64,000 bases of DNA from Lepus europaeus (lineage: Eukaryota > Chordata > Mammalia > Lagomorpha > Leporidae). The stretch lies in NCBI RefSeq assembly GCF_033115175.1, contig NC_084835.1, forward strand, positions 57,456,448-57,520,447, given 5' to 3'. The notes beneath the pieces were generated by a model that made no database searches, was not told the DNA's origin, and saw only the letters and a program-made list of their open reading frames with translations. Made by a program: the position numbers and the translations under genes. Shown here in pieces: positions 34,800 to 46,379 of the stretch (position 1 is its first letter; every line of letters starts with the position of its first letter).

Positions 34800-35190
34800 C
34801 AACCCACTTCCTGCATCACTCGGTGGCCTCGCCCCAGACTGCTGCTGTGGCCAGTCTCTGGTCCTCCTGCTCTGTGTGCCTCTGTGCAGCCTGTTCTCAC
34901 AGCGGGCCTTGTAACATCAAGTCACATGCCACTCCTCTGTTTTCAACCCTCCAGTGCTTTGTGGTTGCCCTTGAACACAACAAACACTAAAACCTGAATC
35001 TGGCCTACACAGCCCCTGGCTCCTGCACCCTCTGTCCACACTGAGTTCCTGTGATTACACAGACACAGCTATTTTGGCTTTAAGGCCTTTGCGCTTGCTC
35101 TTTGCTCTGATGAAGTCTGCCCCAGGTCTCGGCCTACGTGTCACCTACTCAGGGACGTCATTGCACACGCCCTAAACACTCTGTATTTAT
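34800..35190 (+). mobile_element. L2 LINE fragment
   Basis: Ordered L2 3'-region words: catgccactcctctgttttc, aaccctccagtgcttt, cctggctcctgcacc, ttaaggcctttgcgcttgct, ctctgatgaagtctgcccc, tgtcacctactcaggg. Old and interrupted by the SINE at 35204. Confidence 0.75.
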
Positions 35191-35203
35191 CTTGGCTTAG
35201 CTT

Positions 35204-35532
35204 TTTTAAAAAATTAATTTATTTATTTGAAAGGCAGAGTTACAGAGAGGCTGAGGCAAAGAAAGAGAGAGAGGTCTACCATCCTCTGGTTCACTCCCCA
35301 GATGGCTACAATAGCCAGAGCTGCACTGATCCAAAGCCAGGAACCAGGAGCTTCTTCTGGGCCTCCCACATGGGTGCAGGGGCCTGAGGACTTGGGCCAT
35401 CTTCTACCACTTTCCCAGATCATAGTAGAGAGCTGAATAGGAAGTAGAGCAGCCGGGACTTGAACTGGTGCTCATATGGGATGCCGGCACTGCAGGCGGC
35501 AGCTGTACCTGCTACGCCACAGTGCTGGCCCT
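35204..35532 (-). mobile_element. C-repeat SINE
   Basis: Duplication ttggctta[gt]ctt at 35192-35203 and 35536-35547. Head ending cagtgctggccc. Confidence 0.92.
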
Positions 35533-35547
35533 ATGTTGGCTTATCTT

Positions 35548-36375
35548 ATCACAGACATTCCCAGTCACTTTGTGCAATCAAATCAACAAAAGCCAATGCT
35601 GGCAGAGTCATCTAAACATTTTGTAAAAATTGACATTGCTCAAAGAGAGGATCCAAAGTTACTGTCAGCCGGGAGGCTAGAATGTGGTCTTGTCTCGGGC
35701 TGGTGTCTCTTTTTCTGGCACAGAGCGACGTCATCTTGGCTTTGAAGTTTCCTCCTGCCTTTCATGATGGTGAGAACAGGACTTCATAAATGCTCTTCCC
35801 CGAAGGTTAATCCTTTATTTAGAATGGAGTGTGTCTTGAGGAAACGACTCAACAGCTTAATGAAGTGTGCTGGTCGCTCAGCGCTGAACATGTGCTGTGT
35901 CAGCTCAACAGTCCTTTAGTTGTATATGTGATGGGAATGACTTATTTCCTTCCTCCAGCATCTTGACATACACTTGTATTTTAAAATTGTTGAAATGCCA
36001 CATTCAACATTGTGAGTGCCGTAACCACGCTGAGGACTCAGTATCAATGTCTTTTTTTTTTTTTTTTTGTCTAACATATTGCAGTTTACAAAATTACTTG
36101 CGTGGGTTTTTGCCTTGTAGGTCCAAGCAGGGCTGGGGTTGTGGCTTTCTTGTTTACTGTTCTGTCCCGTCCCCTTCCTGGATGCTCTGCAGGTCCAGGG
36201 TATGTGCACTCTGTGTGTGTGTGTGTGCGCGCGTTTGCTCTTACTTAATATTTCCAAATGCTCTGGGGAACACATACATAATCTTTTGAAATTACACCTG
36301 AGGAAATGGAAGGAAGACATAGGTTTCACATGAGAAAACAGAAACTTGGAAAAATTTAAGGAACTATTTTTAGTT
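35548..36375. other. Unannotated intronic DNA
   Basis: A T17 run at 36052-36068 and a (TG)n(CG)n run at 36212-36233. No gene recognised. Confidence 0.4.
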
Positions 36376-36689
36376 AAAATTTTTTTCAATTAACCATAAC
36401 TGTATGTATTTATGGGCTATCATGTGACAACATTTCAATACATGTATGCAGTGTGTATAGATCAAAGCAGGGTGATCAGCATTTCCTCTTCTCTGACATA
36501 ACTTTATGATTGGACCTGTCTTCCATCCGTTCACATAATACCTACTAAGTTATTGTAAACTATGGCCTCCCCACTGTGCTGTGTAACACTAGGAACCTAG
36601 TCCTCTGTTCTAACTCTGATGTGATACCCATTATCCATACTCCCTCTGTACTCCTTACCCCTACCCACGTACGTTTTGTTTCTTTGTTT

Positions 36690-36992
36690 TTAAAAGATTT
36701 ACTTTATTTATTCAGAAGAGAGAGGGAGAGACAGAGAGAGAGGTCTTCTAACTGCTGTCACTTCCAAAATGACTGCAACAGCCAGGCCTAGACCAGGCCA
36801 AAGCCAGGAGCCAGGAGCTTCTTCCAGGTCTCCCATGTGGGTGCAGGGTCCAAGCACTTGGGCCATCCTCCAGTGCTTTCTCAGGTGCATTAGCAGGGAG
36901 CTGGATTGGAAGTGGAGCAGCTGGGACTTGAACTAGCAGGATGCCAGTGTCACAGGTGGTGTCCTAAAAGACTGCATCACAGCATTGGCCCC
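36690..36992 (-). mobile_element. C-repeat SINE inside L1
   Basis: tttaaaagatttactttatt tail complement, head ending catcacagcattggcccc. L1 3' UTR sequence continues on both sides. Confidence 0.87.
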
Positions 36993-37923
36993 TGTTTGTT
37001 TGTTTTAGCTTCCGCATATGCAGAATAACAAATTACATTTATTTTTCTGTGTCTGGATTATTTCACTTAACATGTTGCCCTCCAGTTCCACCCATTTTGC
37101 TGCTAATGACATGATTTCATTCTTTTTTTATTGCTGAATAGTATCCCATTGTGTACATATTAATATCACATTTTCTTTATCCATTTATCTGATGATGGAC
37201 ACCTTGATTGATTCTATATCTTGGCTGCAATGAATGTGATGGAGCAGGTAGTTCTTTAATAGAACGAATTCATGATTTGTAGGCATATACCCCACAGTGT
37301 GGTTATATGGCAGTTTTATTTCTAGTTTTTAAAGGAGTGTCCATACTATTTTCCATTGTGGCTGTCCTAATTTGCATCCCCCCTTTTAACTGTTCCTTTT
37401 TGTCCACCTCCTTGGCAGCATTTGTAAGGTAAGGTGATATCTTGTTGTGGTTTCAATGTACATTTCTCTGATTGTTAGTTATATTGAGCATTTCTTCATA
37501 TAGTTGTTGGCCATTTGTATCTCTTCTTTCAAGAACTGTCTATTCAGGTCATTTACTCATTGCTTAATCGGACTTTATTTTGTATTATTGTTGCTGATTC
37601 TTGGTGTAATCTGGATATTAATACTCTGTCCGATAAATAGCTTCCAGTATTCTCTCTCATTCTGTGAGATGTTGCTCCAATCTGTTGATTGTTTCCCTCA
37701 TTGCTCAGGAGCTTCTGAGTTGCATATAATCCCATTTGTCTGGTTTTGCTTTTGTTGCCTGCACTTGTGGGATCTTCTCCAAAAAAAATCACTGCCTACA
37801 CCAGTGTCTTGAAATGCTTCTCCTGTATTTTCTTCAGCAATTTCATAATTTCAGATCTTATGTTTAAGACTTTTTATACATGGTGTCAGGTAAGCCTCTA
37901 ATGTCATTCTTCTGCATACCACT

Positions 37924-38006
37924 TAACTTCTTCCTTAATACCGCACCTGGTAAAGCAGTGGAAGATGACTCAAGCACTTCGGCACTTGCAGGAGATCTGT
38001 GCGGCA
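37924..38006 (+). mobile_element. C-repeat core fragment without ends, inside L1
   Basis: taataccgcacctggtaaag and cagtggaagatgactcaag are C-repeat core. No head, tail or target duplication is present, and it replaces about 25 bases expected in the L1. Confidence 0.6.
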
Positions 38007-38457
38007 TCATTTGTTGAAAGGACTATCCTTTCTCTGTTGTATATTTTTGGCACCTTTGTCAAAAATCAGTTGGCTGTGTGTATGTGGATTAATTTCTGGG
38101 CTCTCTATTCTGTTGGTTTGAATGCTGGTACCATGCTGTTTTAGTTATTACTGTAGTTTTGTAGTGTGCTTTGGAATCAGTGCTACCTCCAGTTGTATTT
38201 TTTTTCCTAGGATTGTCTTGGCTATTCTGGGACTTTCTGTGGTTCCATATGAATTTTGAATTTTTTTATAATTCTGTAAAGAATATCACTGGTATTTTGA
38301 TGGTGATTACAATTGAATCTGTATATTACTTTAGGCAGTATGGACATTTTAGCAATATTAATTCCTCCAATGAAGAAATAAGGACTATCTTTCCATTTTG
38401 TGTGTGTGTCCTTGATGATTTCTTTCATCAGTGATACAATTTTCATTGTAGAGCTAC

Positions 38458-38496
<39 letters not shown>

Positions 38497-38815
38497 GAGA
38501 TCGAGAGTGAGAGCAAGAGAGAGAGCAGGAGCGAGAGCTAGAGCAACAGAGATCTTCCATCTGTTGGTTCACTCCCCAGATGGCCACAACAGCCAAGGGT
38601 AGGCCAGGCTGAAACCAGGAGCCAGGAGCTTCTTTTGGGTCGCCCATGTGAGTGCAGAGACCCACAAGCTTGGACCATCTTCCACTGCTTTTCCAAGAGA
38701 ACTAGCAGGGAGCTGGATCAGAAGCAGAGCAGCAGGGACCTGAACCGGCACCCATGCGGGATGCCAGCAATGCAGGCGGTAGTTTAACTCGCTGTGCCAC
38801 AACAGCCAGATCCTC
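38458..38815 (-). mobile_element. C-repeat SINE at the truncated edge of L1
   Basis: Long impure GA tract 38461-38545, head ending cacaacagccagatcc. L1 matching stops at its left edge and does not resume to the right. Confidence 0.87.
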
Positions 38816-38949
38816 AGATGGTCTTTTTTAAAGTTTTACTTGAGTATACCATTGGGGACAAATAAGTTATTTTCCACAAGCACTGATTCTCATAAATGCT
38901 CCTAATCTGGATCTTCCAATCTATCCATTTCTGCCAGAGTGATCTTTTT

Positions 38950-39270
38950 TTTTTTTTTTAAAGATTTTATTTATTTATTTGAGAGGTAAAGTTACAGACA
39001 GTGAGAGGGAGAGACAGAGGGAGAGGTCTTCCTTCTGTTGGTTCACTCCCTAATTGGCCGCAACGGCCAGAACTGAGCCGATCCGAAGCCAGGAGCCAAC
39101 AGCTTCTTCCGGGTCTCCCGTGTGGGTGCAGGGACCCAAGCACTTGGGCCATCTTCGTGGACCACAGCAGACAGCTGTATTGGAAGAGTAGCAGCAGGGA
39201 CTAGAACCGGCTCCCATATGGGAAGCTGGCGAAGCAGGCGAAGGATTAACCTGTGCCATGGCGCCGGCCC
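38950..39270 (-). mobile_element. C-repeat SINE
   Basis: Perfect duplication ccagagtgatcttttt at 38934-38949 and 39271-39286. Head ending ggcgccggccc. Confidence 0.94.
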
Positions 39271-39299
39271 CCAGAGTGATCTTTTTAAAATATATTTGT

Positions 39300-39508
39300 T
39301 TGGGGCTGGCATTGTGACACCACCTGCAATGCTGGCATCTCATGTGAGTGCTGATTCGAGTTCTGGCTACTACACTTCTAATACCGCTTACTGCTTCCCT
39401 AATACCATATCTGGTAAAACAGTGGAAGATGACTCAAGTACTTCCATCTGTCTTTCCCTTTCTCCGTTTCCTTGCCTTTCAAATAAATAAAACAATATAT
39501 CTTTTAAA
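39300..39508 (+). mobile_element. C-repeat SINE, internally deleted
   Basis: Head tggggctggcattgtgacac, B-box-like gattcgagttc and tail tttcaaataaataaa are present. The middle is missing, from gatgactcaagtacttcc directly to the CT-rich part, giving about 210 bases. taatacc words are repeated at 39379 and 39400. Confidence 0.8.
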
Positions 39509-39509
39509 A

Positions 39510-39780
39510 ATCATTTATTCATTTGGGGAGAGGGGACTAGTTTCCATCTGCTGGTCTCTTCCAAATGCTCACAATAGCTGGGGCTGGGCCAGGTCAAAGC
39601 TGAGGGCCAGGAAATCAATCTAGGCCTCCTACATCAGTGGGAGGAGCCTTCGGCCATTACCCCCGCCTCCCCAGATCTGCATTAGCAGAAAGCTGGGATC
39701 GAGAGCTGGAACCAGGACTGGACCCAGGCTCTCTAATGTGGAATGCAGACATTTTAATCACTAGGTGGAACACTTGCTCT
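39510..39780 (-). mobile_element. Old C-repeat-related SINE
   Basis: tcatttattcatttggggag tail complement, weak body and head. Strongly diverged. Confidence 0.7.
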
Positions 39781-40555
39781 TAGACTGATGCTTTTAAGCT
39801 GAAAATCTGAGCATGTGCTTCTGACCATGTGCAGTCCCATGTTTCAATGGAGCCTGGTGATCAGGTTCCAATGCACTGAATAGGGAAAGGGGATAGTGAT
39901 CCCTGTTGGTTTTTTCCTGGCTGTATTCACAGGGAAGGGCTATATCCTCATCTCTCCCAGGGGTTCATCATGGGTCTGCCACCGGGCCCTAGATGCGGTT
40001 TTCTCTGGATACTGAGGCTAGCCTCTGCTGGGCTGGGTGGTGCCGGGCAGAAGCTCCCCTTCTGGAATGACTTTCTGTTTGAGGACCTCGGCTTGAGTGG
40101 CTAAGGCCTATGTTGCTGAGCGTCCTGTACCTCCCTTCAGAGAAGATTTGTGCACCTGTGCGTACTTTTTCAGATAGCAATTTTGCCTTCTCCTTTTCTA
40201 CTGCACAATGCTGTTAGTATTTCTACTGTCTGGCAAACAGAACATTACTTAAGCAACACAACAAATGCAGGGAGGAATTTGGAATTAAGTTCATTAATGC
40301 ACTGTCTCCATTCTTTATGGGTCCTGAGATTGCAGCCACCGTGCTCCTAAGAAGAGCAGGAGCTAAATGACCTGATCCCAGGTGGCTCCGTCTGCCATGC
40401 AGATGTGTAATCCTCAGGTTTAACTGCAGATTATTCCAGGATGTCCCTTATGAGATTGTCATTCATTTATTCAACAGCTATGTGATGAATACCGGCTACT
40501 GTCTGCCAGGCACAGTACTCCGTATAGTTAGCTAGGTGCTGAGGAGCTTATCTTT
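39781..40555. other. Unannotated intronic DNA with a possible MIR/L2-like trace
   Basis: attcatttattcaacagcta, then gtctgccaggcacagtactc at 40460-40525 resembles an old mammalian repeat. The rest is unrecognised. Confidence 0.4.
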
Positions 40556-40559
40556 TTAT

Positions 40560-40740
40560 ATTAATTAAATAATTAATTTTAATTGACAAGTAAAAAATTG
40601 AATGCTTTGATGGTATATAATATGTGGTTCTGATTTTTTTTTTTTTTGTGGAATGGCTCAATCAAGCTACTAAATATATGCATGACCTCACATACTTATT
40701 TTTTGTTAGCAAAACACTTAAAATCAACATTGTCATTGAT
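40560..40740 (-). mobile_element. Old L1 3' UTR fragment (L1M)
   Basis: ttaattgacaagtaaaaaat, then gtggaatggctcaatcaagc, tatgcatgacctcacatact and aaaacacttaaaatcaac match the reverse-read 3' UTR of L1M elements, the same kind of 3' end as at 36378. Confidence 0.75.
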
Positions 40741-41985
40741 CTTCAGTTTATCTGAATAGAAAGCAAGACTGAAAGATGTCTGTATTGTGTGAGATTAACT
40801 AAAAGCGTTCTATATTCTTGAAAATGAAAGGATTCATTCCCAGGACTTCTAGGTCACATTTTACACTAACACAGAATAGTCTCTTTAATGAGTCTATTTT
40901 AGCATGGTTTTTACCTGTCTGTAAATGAAAAAGCCTCTGAATGAGTTTTCTGTGCTGGAATTAGTAAGTCTTCATTTCACTAGACAGCATTAGTACCTGA
41001 GGTATCTACTTCACCTGCGCTGCTTTAACTTGACGTTTCCTTAGATGTGAAATCGCAGTGCAATTGTGTATGTCAGCTCTCCCGTCTGATCAAATCCACG
41101 TGAAACTCCACGCACACATTTGGTGACTCATTGTGACTTACGGTTCACCACTTTGAGTTTCTTTGAGTTATTTTAGGGATGTTATAGTAGATAGCATGTT
41201 CATAGGTTATTCAGTAGATTCAGATACAGCTATTGAAATACATCAGTAGAGTGCAGTGCTTTTTAAAATACATTTGATGTCTATATGATAAACTCAATTT
41301 TTCAGGAAATTGAGTGACTAAAACTTGTCTTGTTTGCTTTGAAACTCTGATATCTAAGGGTTTAATAGAATTAAACTCTTGACTTGTTCATAAATTCTTG
41401 AAGCCTGTGTGTTCTCAGTTGAAGAAAAATTTATTCTTGGGTCTTTTTGACAAATTTTGTTGTATTTAACCACACAATCTCTGAGACCATCCTTCCTCAC
41501 TAATGTTACTAATGAGTATCACCTCATGTTTTATTAATCGAAACATTTACTTGTGAATAATTATTTGGGAAACATTTCAAGACTTTGGTTTGTTTCCTGG
41601 CAGTACTGCCACTAATTCCCATGGAGACAGATCTCAAAGGAAGGGGCCAGCCATTTCCATTGGAAGCTGTCTTCCAATAGTTGTCCTTGAGTTGGAATTT
41701 AGAGCAAAAATCCCCATTTTGGTTTCTGGGATAGAATTTGTGAAATGAAATTCTGAATGATAGGGTTCATTGCTCTTTGCTTCTATTGAGACTACAAAGC
41801 AAACAACTCCTTGCAACGTGTCTAGAATGAGGCTCAGGGAAGGTGAATCTTGATAATGACCAGCAATGGTTCTATGAGTTGAAAAGTCCTAAATGAGATT
41901 GAAAGAAGTCATCTCATTTAGTACATGGCTTTTCAAATGATTTTTATAAGTTCTATTTACATTGTAAGTGAAGTTAGTTGGGCAG
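40741..41985. other. Unannotated AT-rich intronic DNA
   Basis: About 1.2 kb without a recognised repeat or gene. Confidence 0.4.
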
Positions 41986-42004
41986 ACTGAGGAAAATTTA
42001 TTTA

Positions 42005-42723
42005 TTTTATTTTATTTATTTTTTTAAGGGAAAGGGTTTATTGGGGAACACCCAACAGACCAGAGTGAAGGGGTGGCGAAGGAAAAAGAGAGAGAGTATA
42101 AGAGAGAGAGACAGAGAGAAGGGAGAAGAGAGACCAGAGGAGACTAGAAAGCAGAACCAAGAGAGCACAGGAGAGAAGGGCCAAGAGAGAAGAACCAAGA
42201 GCCAAGAGGGCACATGTGCAGGAACAGGCCTTTTTAAAACTTCGCCTGATGGCCGGCGCCGCAGCTCACTAGGCTAATCCTCCGCCTTGTGGCGCCGGCA
42301 CACTGGGTTCTAGTCCCGGTCGGGGCACTGATCCTGTCCCGGTTGCCACTCTTCCAGACCAGCTCTCTGCTATGGCCCGGGAAGGCAGTGGAGGATGGCC
42401 CAAGTGCTTGGGCCCTGCACCCCATGGGACACCAGGAGAAGCACCTGGCTCCTGCCATCGGATCAGCGTGGTGCGCCAGCCGCGGCGGCCATTGGAGGGT
42501 GAACCAACGGCAAAAAGGAAGACCTTTCTCTCTCTCTCTCTCTCTCACTGTCCACTCTGCCTGTCAAAAAAACAAAAACAAAAACAAACAAACAAACAAA
42601 AAAAACAAAAAACTTTGCCTGAGGGCGGGCAGGGAAGCAGGAGCAGCGAATCCCATTAGGATGGGGGTGGAGCCTGGCTCAGGTAGCTGGGCCATGCGGC
42701 CACCTGGCTAAAACTGCGCAAGT
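42005..42723 (-). mobile_element. LTR-like sequence inserted as a retroposon
   Basis: Read on the minus strand it starts tgcgcagttttagccagg, runs through a CT-rich U3/R-like part, has a polyadenylation signal (AATAAA, complement at 42036-42043) and then an A-rich tail (complement 42005-42026). The flanks are tgaggaaaatttattta at 41988-42004 and tgagaaaatttattta at 42724-42739. This pattern is that of LINE-driven retroposition, not LTR integration. A young SINE splits it. No viral coding sequence is seen. Confidence 0.55.
42250..42608 (+). mobile_element. C-repeat SINE (young type) inside the LTR-like element
   Basis: Starts gccggcgccgcagctcacta and ends in an A/C-rich tail (42567-42608). Duplication aaaactt[ct]gcctga at 42236-42249 and 42609-42622. 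Confidence 0.94.
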
Positions 42724-42739
42724 TGAGAAAATTTATTTA

Positions 42740-43377
42740 CACCTCCAAGGGAGGTTGAATGCACCTGTATTTTGGTTATTGAAATATGAACAAACATGTT
42801 TTCTCCTTGCTGGACTTGATACTGTAATGAAGACCATTTTCATTAATTAACCACATTTTTCATCAGAGAAGACTTTGCCCTTTCAGACTGTAAAATCTTT
42901 TGGAATCCAAATGAAAGACTTGCCAAGAGATATTTGAGAATGTTGGGAAGTACAAGCAGTAATTGGGCAAGCTGAATTCCTCAGATATGTGGGAATGAAA
43001 TGGTACTCCATCAACATTGTTGATTAATGGAAAAAAATAGAATTGATATGCTGTTTGTTGACATTTTAATATAATTTTATATCATTAATAAGATGATAGT
43101 TTCAAATTGAAATGTGATTTTATCTGCACCTATTTGTGATTTTTAAAAATATACAAGTAAATTTAGGAACAGGGAAAATATATATTCTTGGTGATCACTG
43201 GTCCCAGAACTATAGCTAGGAGAGAAATAGAAACATGGCCTTACATACTAAAGTATTTGATTCATGTTTACCTGAAAATCTTCAGAGTCCTGGAGCCAAG
43301 ATTATAAAGGTTATTTGAATTGATTTGAATGAGTAGAATTTCTTGATGCTGGTGAAACTTTTTTGGAGCTTTGTTTT
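42740..43377. other. Unannotated intronic DNA
   Basis: AT-rich; nothing recognised. Confidence 0.4.
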
Positions 43378-43453
43378 TCTGTTTTATGCTTTTTTTTTTT
43401 TTTAGGTCAGCAGTTGAGTCAGCCTGGAGAGTCAAGGGTTGACATAGCTGTCA

Positions 43454-43795
43454 TCTCTCTCTCTCTTTTTTTTTTTTTTTCAAAAAAGAGATTTATTTAT
43501 TTACTTGAAAGTCAGAGTCACACAGAGAGAGGAGAGGTCTTCCATCTGATGGTTCACTCCCCAGTTGGCCTCAACGGCCAGAGCTGAGCTGATCTGAAGC
43601 CAGGAGCCAGGAGCTTCCTCTAGGTCTGCAATGTGGGTGCAGGGGCCCAAGGACTTGGGCCATCTTCCACTGCTTTCCCCGGCCACAGCAGAGAGCTGGC
43701 TCAGAAGTGGAGCAGCCGGGACTCAAACCGGCGCCCACATGGGATGCTGGCACTGCAGGCGGTGGCTTTATTCCCTTCACCACAGCACCGGCCCC
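43454..43795 (-). mobile_element. C-repeat SINE with extra 3' sequence
   Basis: The SINE ends at its T/CT-rich tail complement (43454-43491). A further 50-base non-SINE segment and a second T13 run (43391-43403) precede the left duplication. The perfect 17-base duplication tctgttttatgcttttt (43378-43394, 43796-43812) encloses all of it. Confidence 0.88.
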
Positions 43796-43857
43796 TCTGT
43801 TTTATGCTTTTTAAGGGTGTAGGTTTAAGGTTGCAGTAATAGTCTTATTTTTATTTG

Positions 43858-44192
43858 TTTTAAATTTTTATTTACTTATTTGAGAAGCAGAGAGATGAAC
43901 AGATAGTGTGAAACATAGATACTTAGTAAGTGTGAGCTCCCATCTACTAGTTCATTTTCAAACGCCTCTAACAGCTAGGACTCAGCTGAACCCAAACCCA
44001 GAGCTGGGAACTCAATTCAGGTCTCCTGTATGAGTGGCAAGAACCTAATTACTTGACCCAACACCCTTGCCTCCCAGGGTCTGCATTAGCAGGAAACTGG
44101 AGTCAGGAGCTGGAACCTGGTTTTGAATACTGGTGCTCCCACTGTGGGTTAGGGGCTCCTCAACCAGTAGGTTAAACACTGGCCTTGTAGTA
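43858..44192 (-). mobile_element. Old C-repeat-related SINE
   Basis: taaatttttatttacttatt tail complement; head near ggttaaacactggcc. Diverged. Confidence 0.78.
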
Positions 44193-44254
44193 GTCTTTTA
44201 AAGTGATGATGGGTGAATTCAACTATCTTTGGTCTATGTTCCTTTCACTGCCTT

Positions 44255-44312
44255 AGCACCTAGTCAGGTGCATAGCACAGAGCAGGTGCTCAATGAAACT
44301 GTTCTGTAGTTT
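44255..44312 (+). mobile_element. MIR 3'-end trace
   Basis: gtgcatagcacagagcagg, then tgctcaatgaaactg resembles the MIR/MIR3 3' end. Short, so uncertain. Confidence 0.4.
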
Positions 44313-44844
44313 CCTTTCTGCCAATTTCCTGAATGGGAGCCAGGAAGTGGGAGTGCATTCATATACCTGAAAATTTAACTGACAATGGAAGTCTCTCTTT
44401 TTGAGGACAGCTTATTTTCTGGTAGATATTTTGCATTAAAAGGATGACACTGAACTGGTGTTTTGCAACAGATGTGAACTTTCAAAGACTACTAGGTGAT
44501 TGGCCAAGAATTACTTGGGCTGGTGGCAGCTTTGGCAATGTGACTGCAATGTGACCACATTGATCTGGAGACAGTGCTCTGTGCATTTCTTTGGATGCAG
44601 TCTGATTATCTGAATTATCTTATATATATTCCAGATTACAATATGCACATTTTCTGTGTTGTAATGCAAATGTATCTCTATAGCATACATTTAGGGACAA
44701 AAAGCACTACAAGTTTATAAAGTAGTAACAGGTTAGTAATCCCAGGCTTTCATTGGTTTTCTACTATAATTATTTATTTCTGTAAAAAACTCTGAGAATA
44801 ATCATTTAGTATATTTGAAGTCACAGAAAGGGTAGCTGTTTTAT
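44313..44844. other. Unannotated intronic DNA
   Basis: Nothing recognised. Confidence 0.35.
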
Positions 44845-45172
44845 TTTAAAAGATTTCTCTTTTTTTGATTTGAAAGGCAGAGATAGAGACAGCAAAATTG
44901 AGAAAGAGAGAGATCTTCTGTCTTCTTGTTCACCATAGCCACGACAGCCAAGGCTGGGCCAGGCTTTAGCCAGGAGCCCGGAACTCCATTCAGGCCTCCC
45001 ATATGTGTGACAGGGATCAAAGTAATTGAACCATCCTCCACTGCCTTCCCTTGTGCATTATCAGGAACCTGGATCAGAGATGCAGCAGCCAGGACTTGAA
45101 CCCATGCTTCCATATGGGATGCTGGCGTCACAGTCAGCGGCCCAATCCACGGAGTCACACACGGGCTCTGGG
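44845..45172 (-). mobile_element. C-repeat SINE
   Basis: ttttaaaagatttctctttt tail complement, GA-rich part reduced, head near tcacacacgggctc. Diverged. Confidence 0.82.
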
Positions 45173-46027
45173 AAAGTTATTTTAAGATAGTCACCTTGCA
45201 TGTATATTTTCCTAGTGACATCACTGACCAGGACAAGAGGCAGTGTTTAAATGTGTTTATAACACAAGGCTCATTTCAACCACATGCAGGTGCTTCAAAT
45301 GCTGCATTTATGCTCAAGTGTTAGACTTCGCTGTCTTCTGCCTACTTGTCAACCCCTGCTGTATTCATAATATTTCCTCATTTTAAGGGCAAAGCCTATA
45401 GAAGCCAAATTAACTTTTAGCAGGGAAAGTCACACAGCTCTTTTTGAACATAATGAGGCAGAAGCAGTTAACAGTTGATGATATTTCAATTGAGCCATAA
45501 TAACTTGGTTTTATTTGCAATCAAAAGCCAGTGTTTGTTCTGTTGCTTTTTCCTATTCACCCAATAGATTCAAGTGTCCTAGCTTCTTCCTCTCAACCAC
45601 TTCATTTCCTTTAAGAAACTCTACCAGGCAAACTACAAACATGTCACTACAGCACAGGATACAAGTGTCCTTAAAGATGGGTTTTCTGTGCTCCAGTTGT
45701 TTCCAAGGTGAGGAATTACAAATTATCCTGTAGCTTAGTGTATGCTTTTCTTGCTCTGGGTCTAACTTGGCTTGCAATCTCTTCTAAGATATTTCCTTGA
45801 ACTATAAATTCTTCCTACAGAGTCAGATGCTTAAGTTTCTGTTTGCTATAATTAACCTGATCTGATGTATGAGTCATTTTTCTTTGACTAATTCATTAGT
45901 TAAGTTTAATGCTCTCTGAGAAACAACACATTCAAATAAATCTGTATCAGTGATTTATCTTTCGGAAATTATTTTACAACATATTCAGATTGTGTGAGAA
46001 GTTTCTCATACTTCTTCTTCCACTTAT
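45173..46027. other. Unannotated intronic DNA
   Basis: No repeat or gene recognised; a 72-aa plus ORF at 45515-45733 is overlapped by a 74-aa minus ORF. Confidence 0.35.
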
Positions 46028-46368
46028 TATTTTTTTTTTTTCATTTGAGAGGCAGAGAGAAAGGGAGGGTGGGGGAGAGAGAGAGAAAGATGGATGGGGA
46101 AGAGAGGAGAGAGTGAGTGCTCCCATCCGCAATGCCCAGAATAACTAAGGTTGGGCTGGGCTGCAGTTGGGAGCCAGGAGCTCAATTCAGGTGTCTCATG
46201 TGGGTGGCAGGGACCCAACTACTTGAGAGCCATCACTGTGCCTCCCAGAGACTGCATTAGCAAGGAGCTGGAGTTAGGAGCTAGAGCTAGGTATTGAGCC
46301 CTAGCACCCTGATATAGAACATGGGTATCTTAAGCAGCGTCTTAACCTCTGGGATAAATGCCCTCCCC
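46028..46368 (-). mobile_element. C-repeat SINE (old)
   Basis: T11 at 46029-46039, long GA-rich stretch, diverged head ending ataaatgccctcccc. Imperfect ttccact[ta] flanks. Confidence 0.8.
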
Positions 46369-46379
46369 TTATTCCACTT

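Larger units (their letters stand above)
36378..38457 (-). mobile_element. Old L1 (L1MA/MB-like) 3' half, interrupted
   Basis: Minus-oriented 3' UTR at the left (ttatgggctatcatgtgac, aagcagggtgatcagcatt, ctactgtgct-like words), then reverse-read ORF2 to 38457, e.g. atggacaccttgattgattc, tggccatttgtatctcttct, cctttgtcaaaaatcag, taccatgctgttttagttat. The reverse transcriptase frame is broken by many stops and indels. A SINE (36690-36992) and a SINE fragment (37924-38006) interrupt it. Confidence 0.9.

Noticed and set aside
36378..38457. Possible intact reverse transcriptase
   Set aside because: The sequence is reverse-read old L1 with many stops, indels and inserted SINEs; no functional ORF2 is left.
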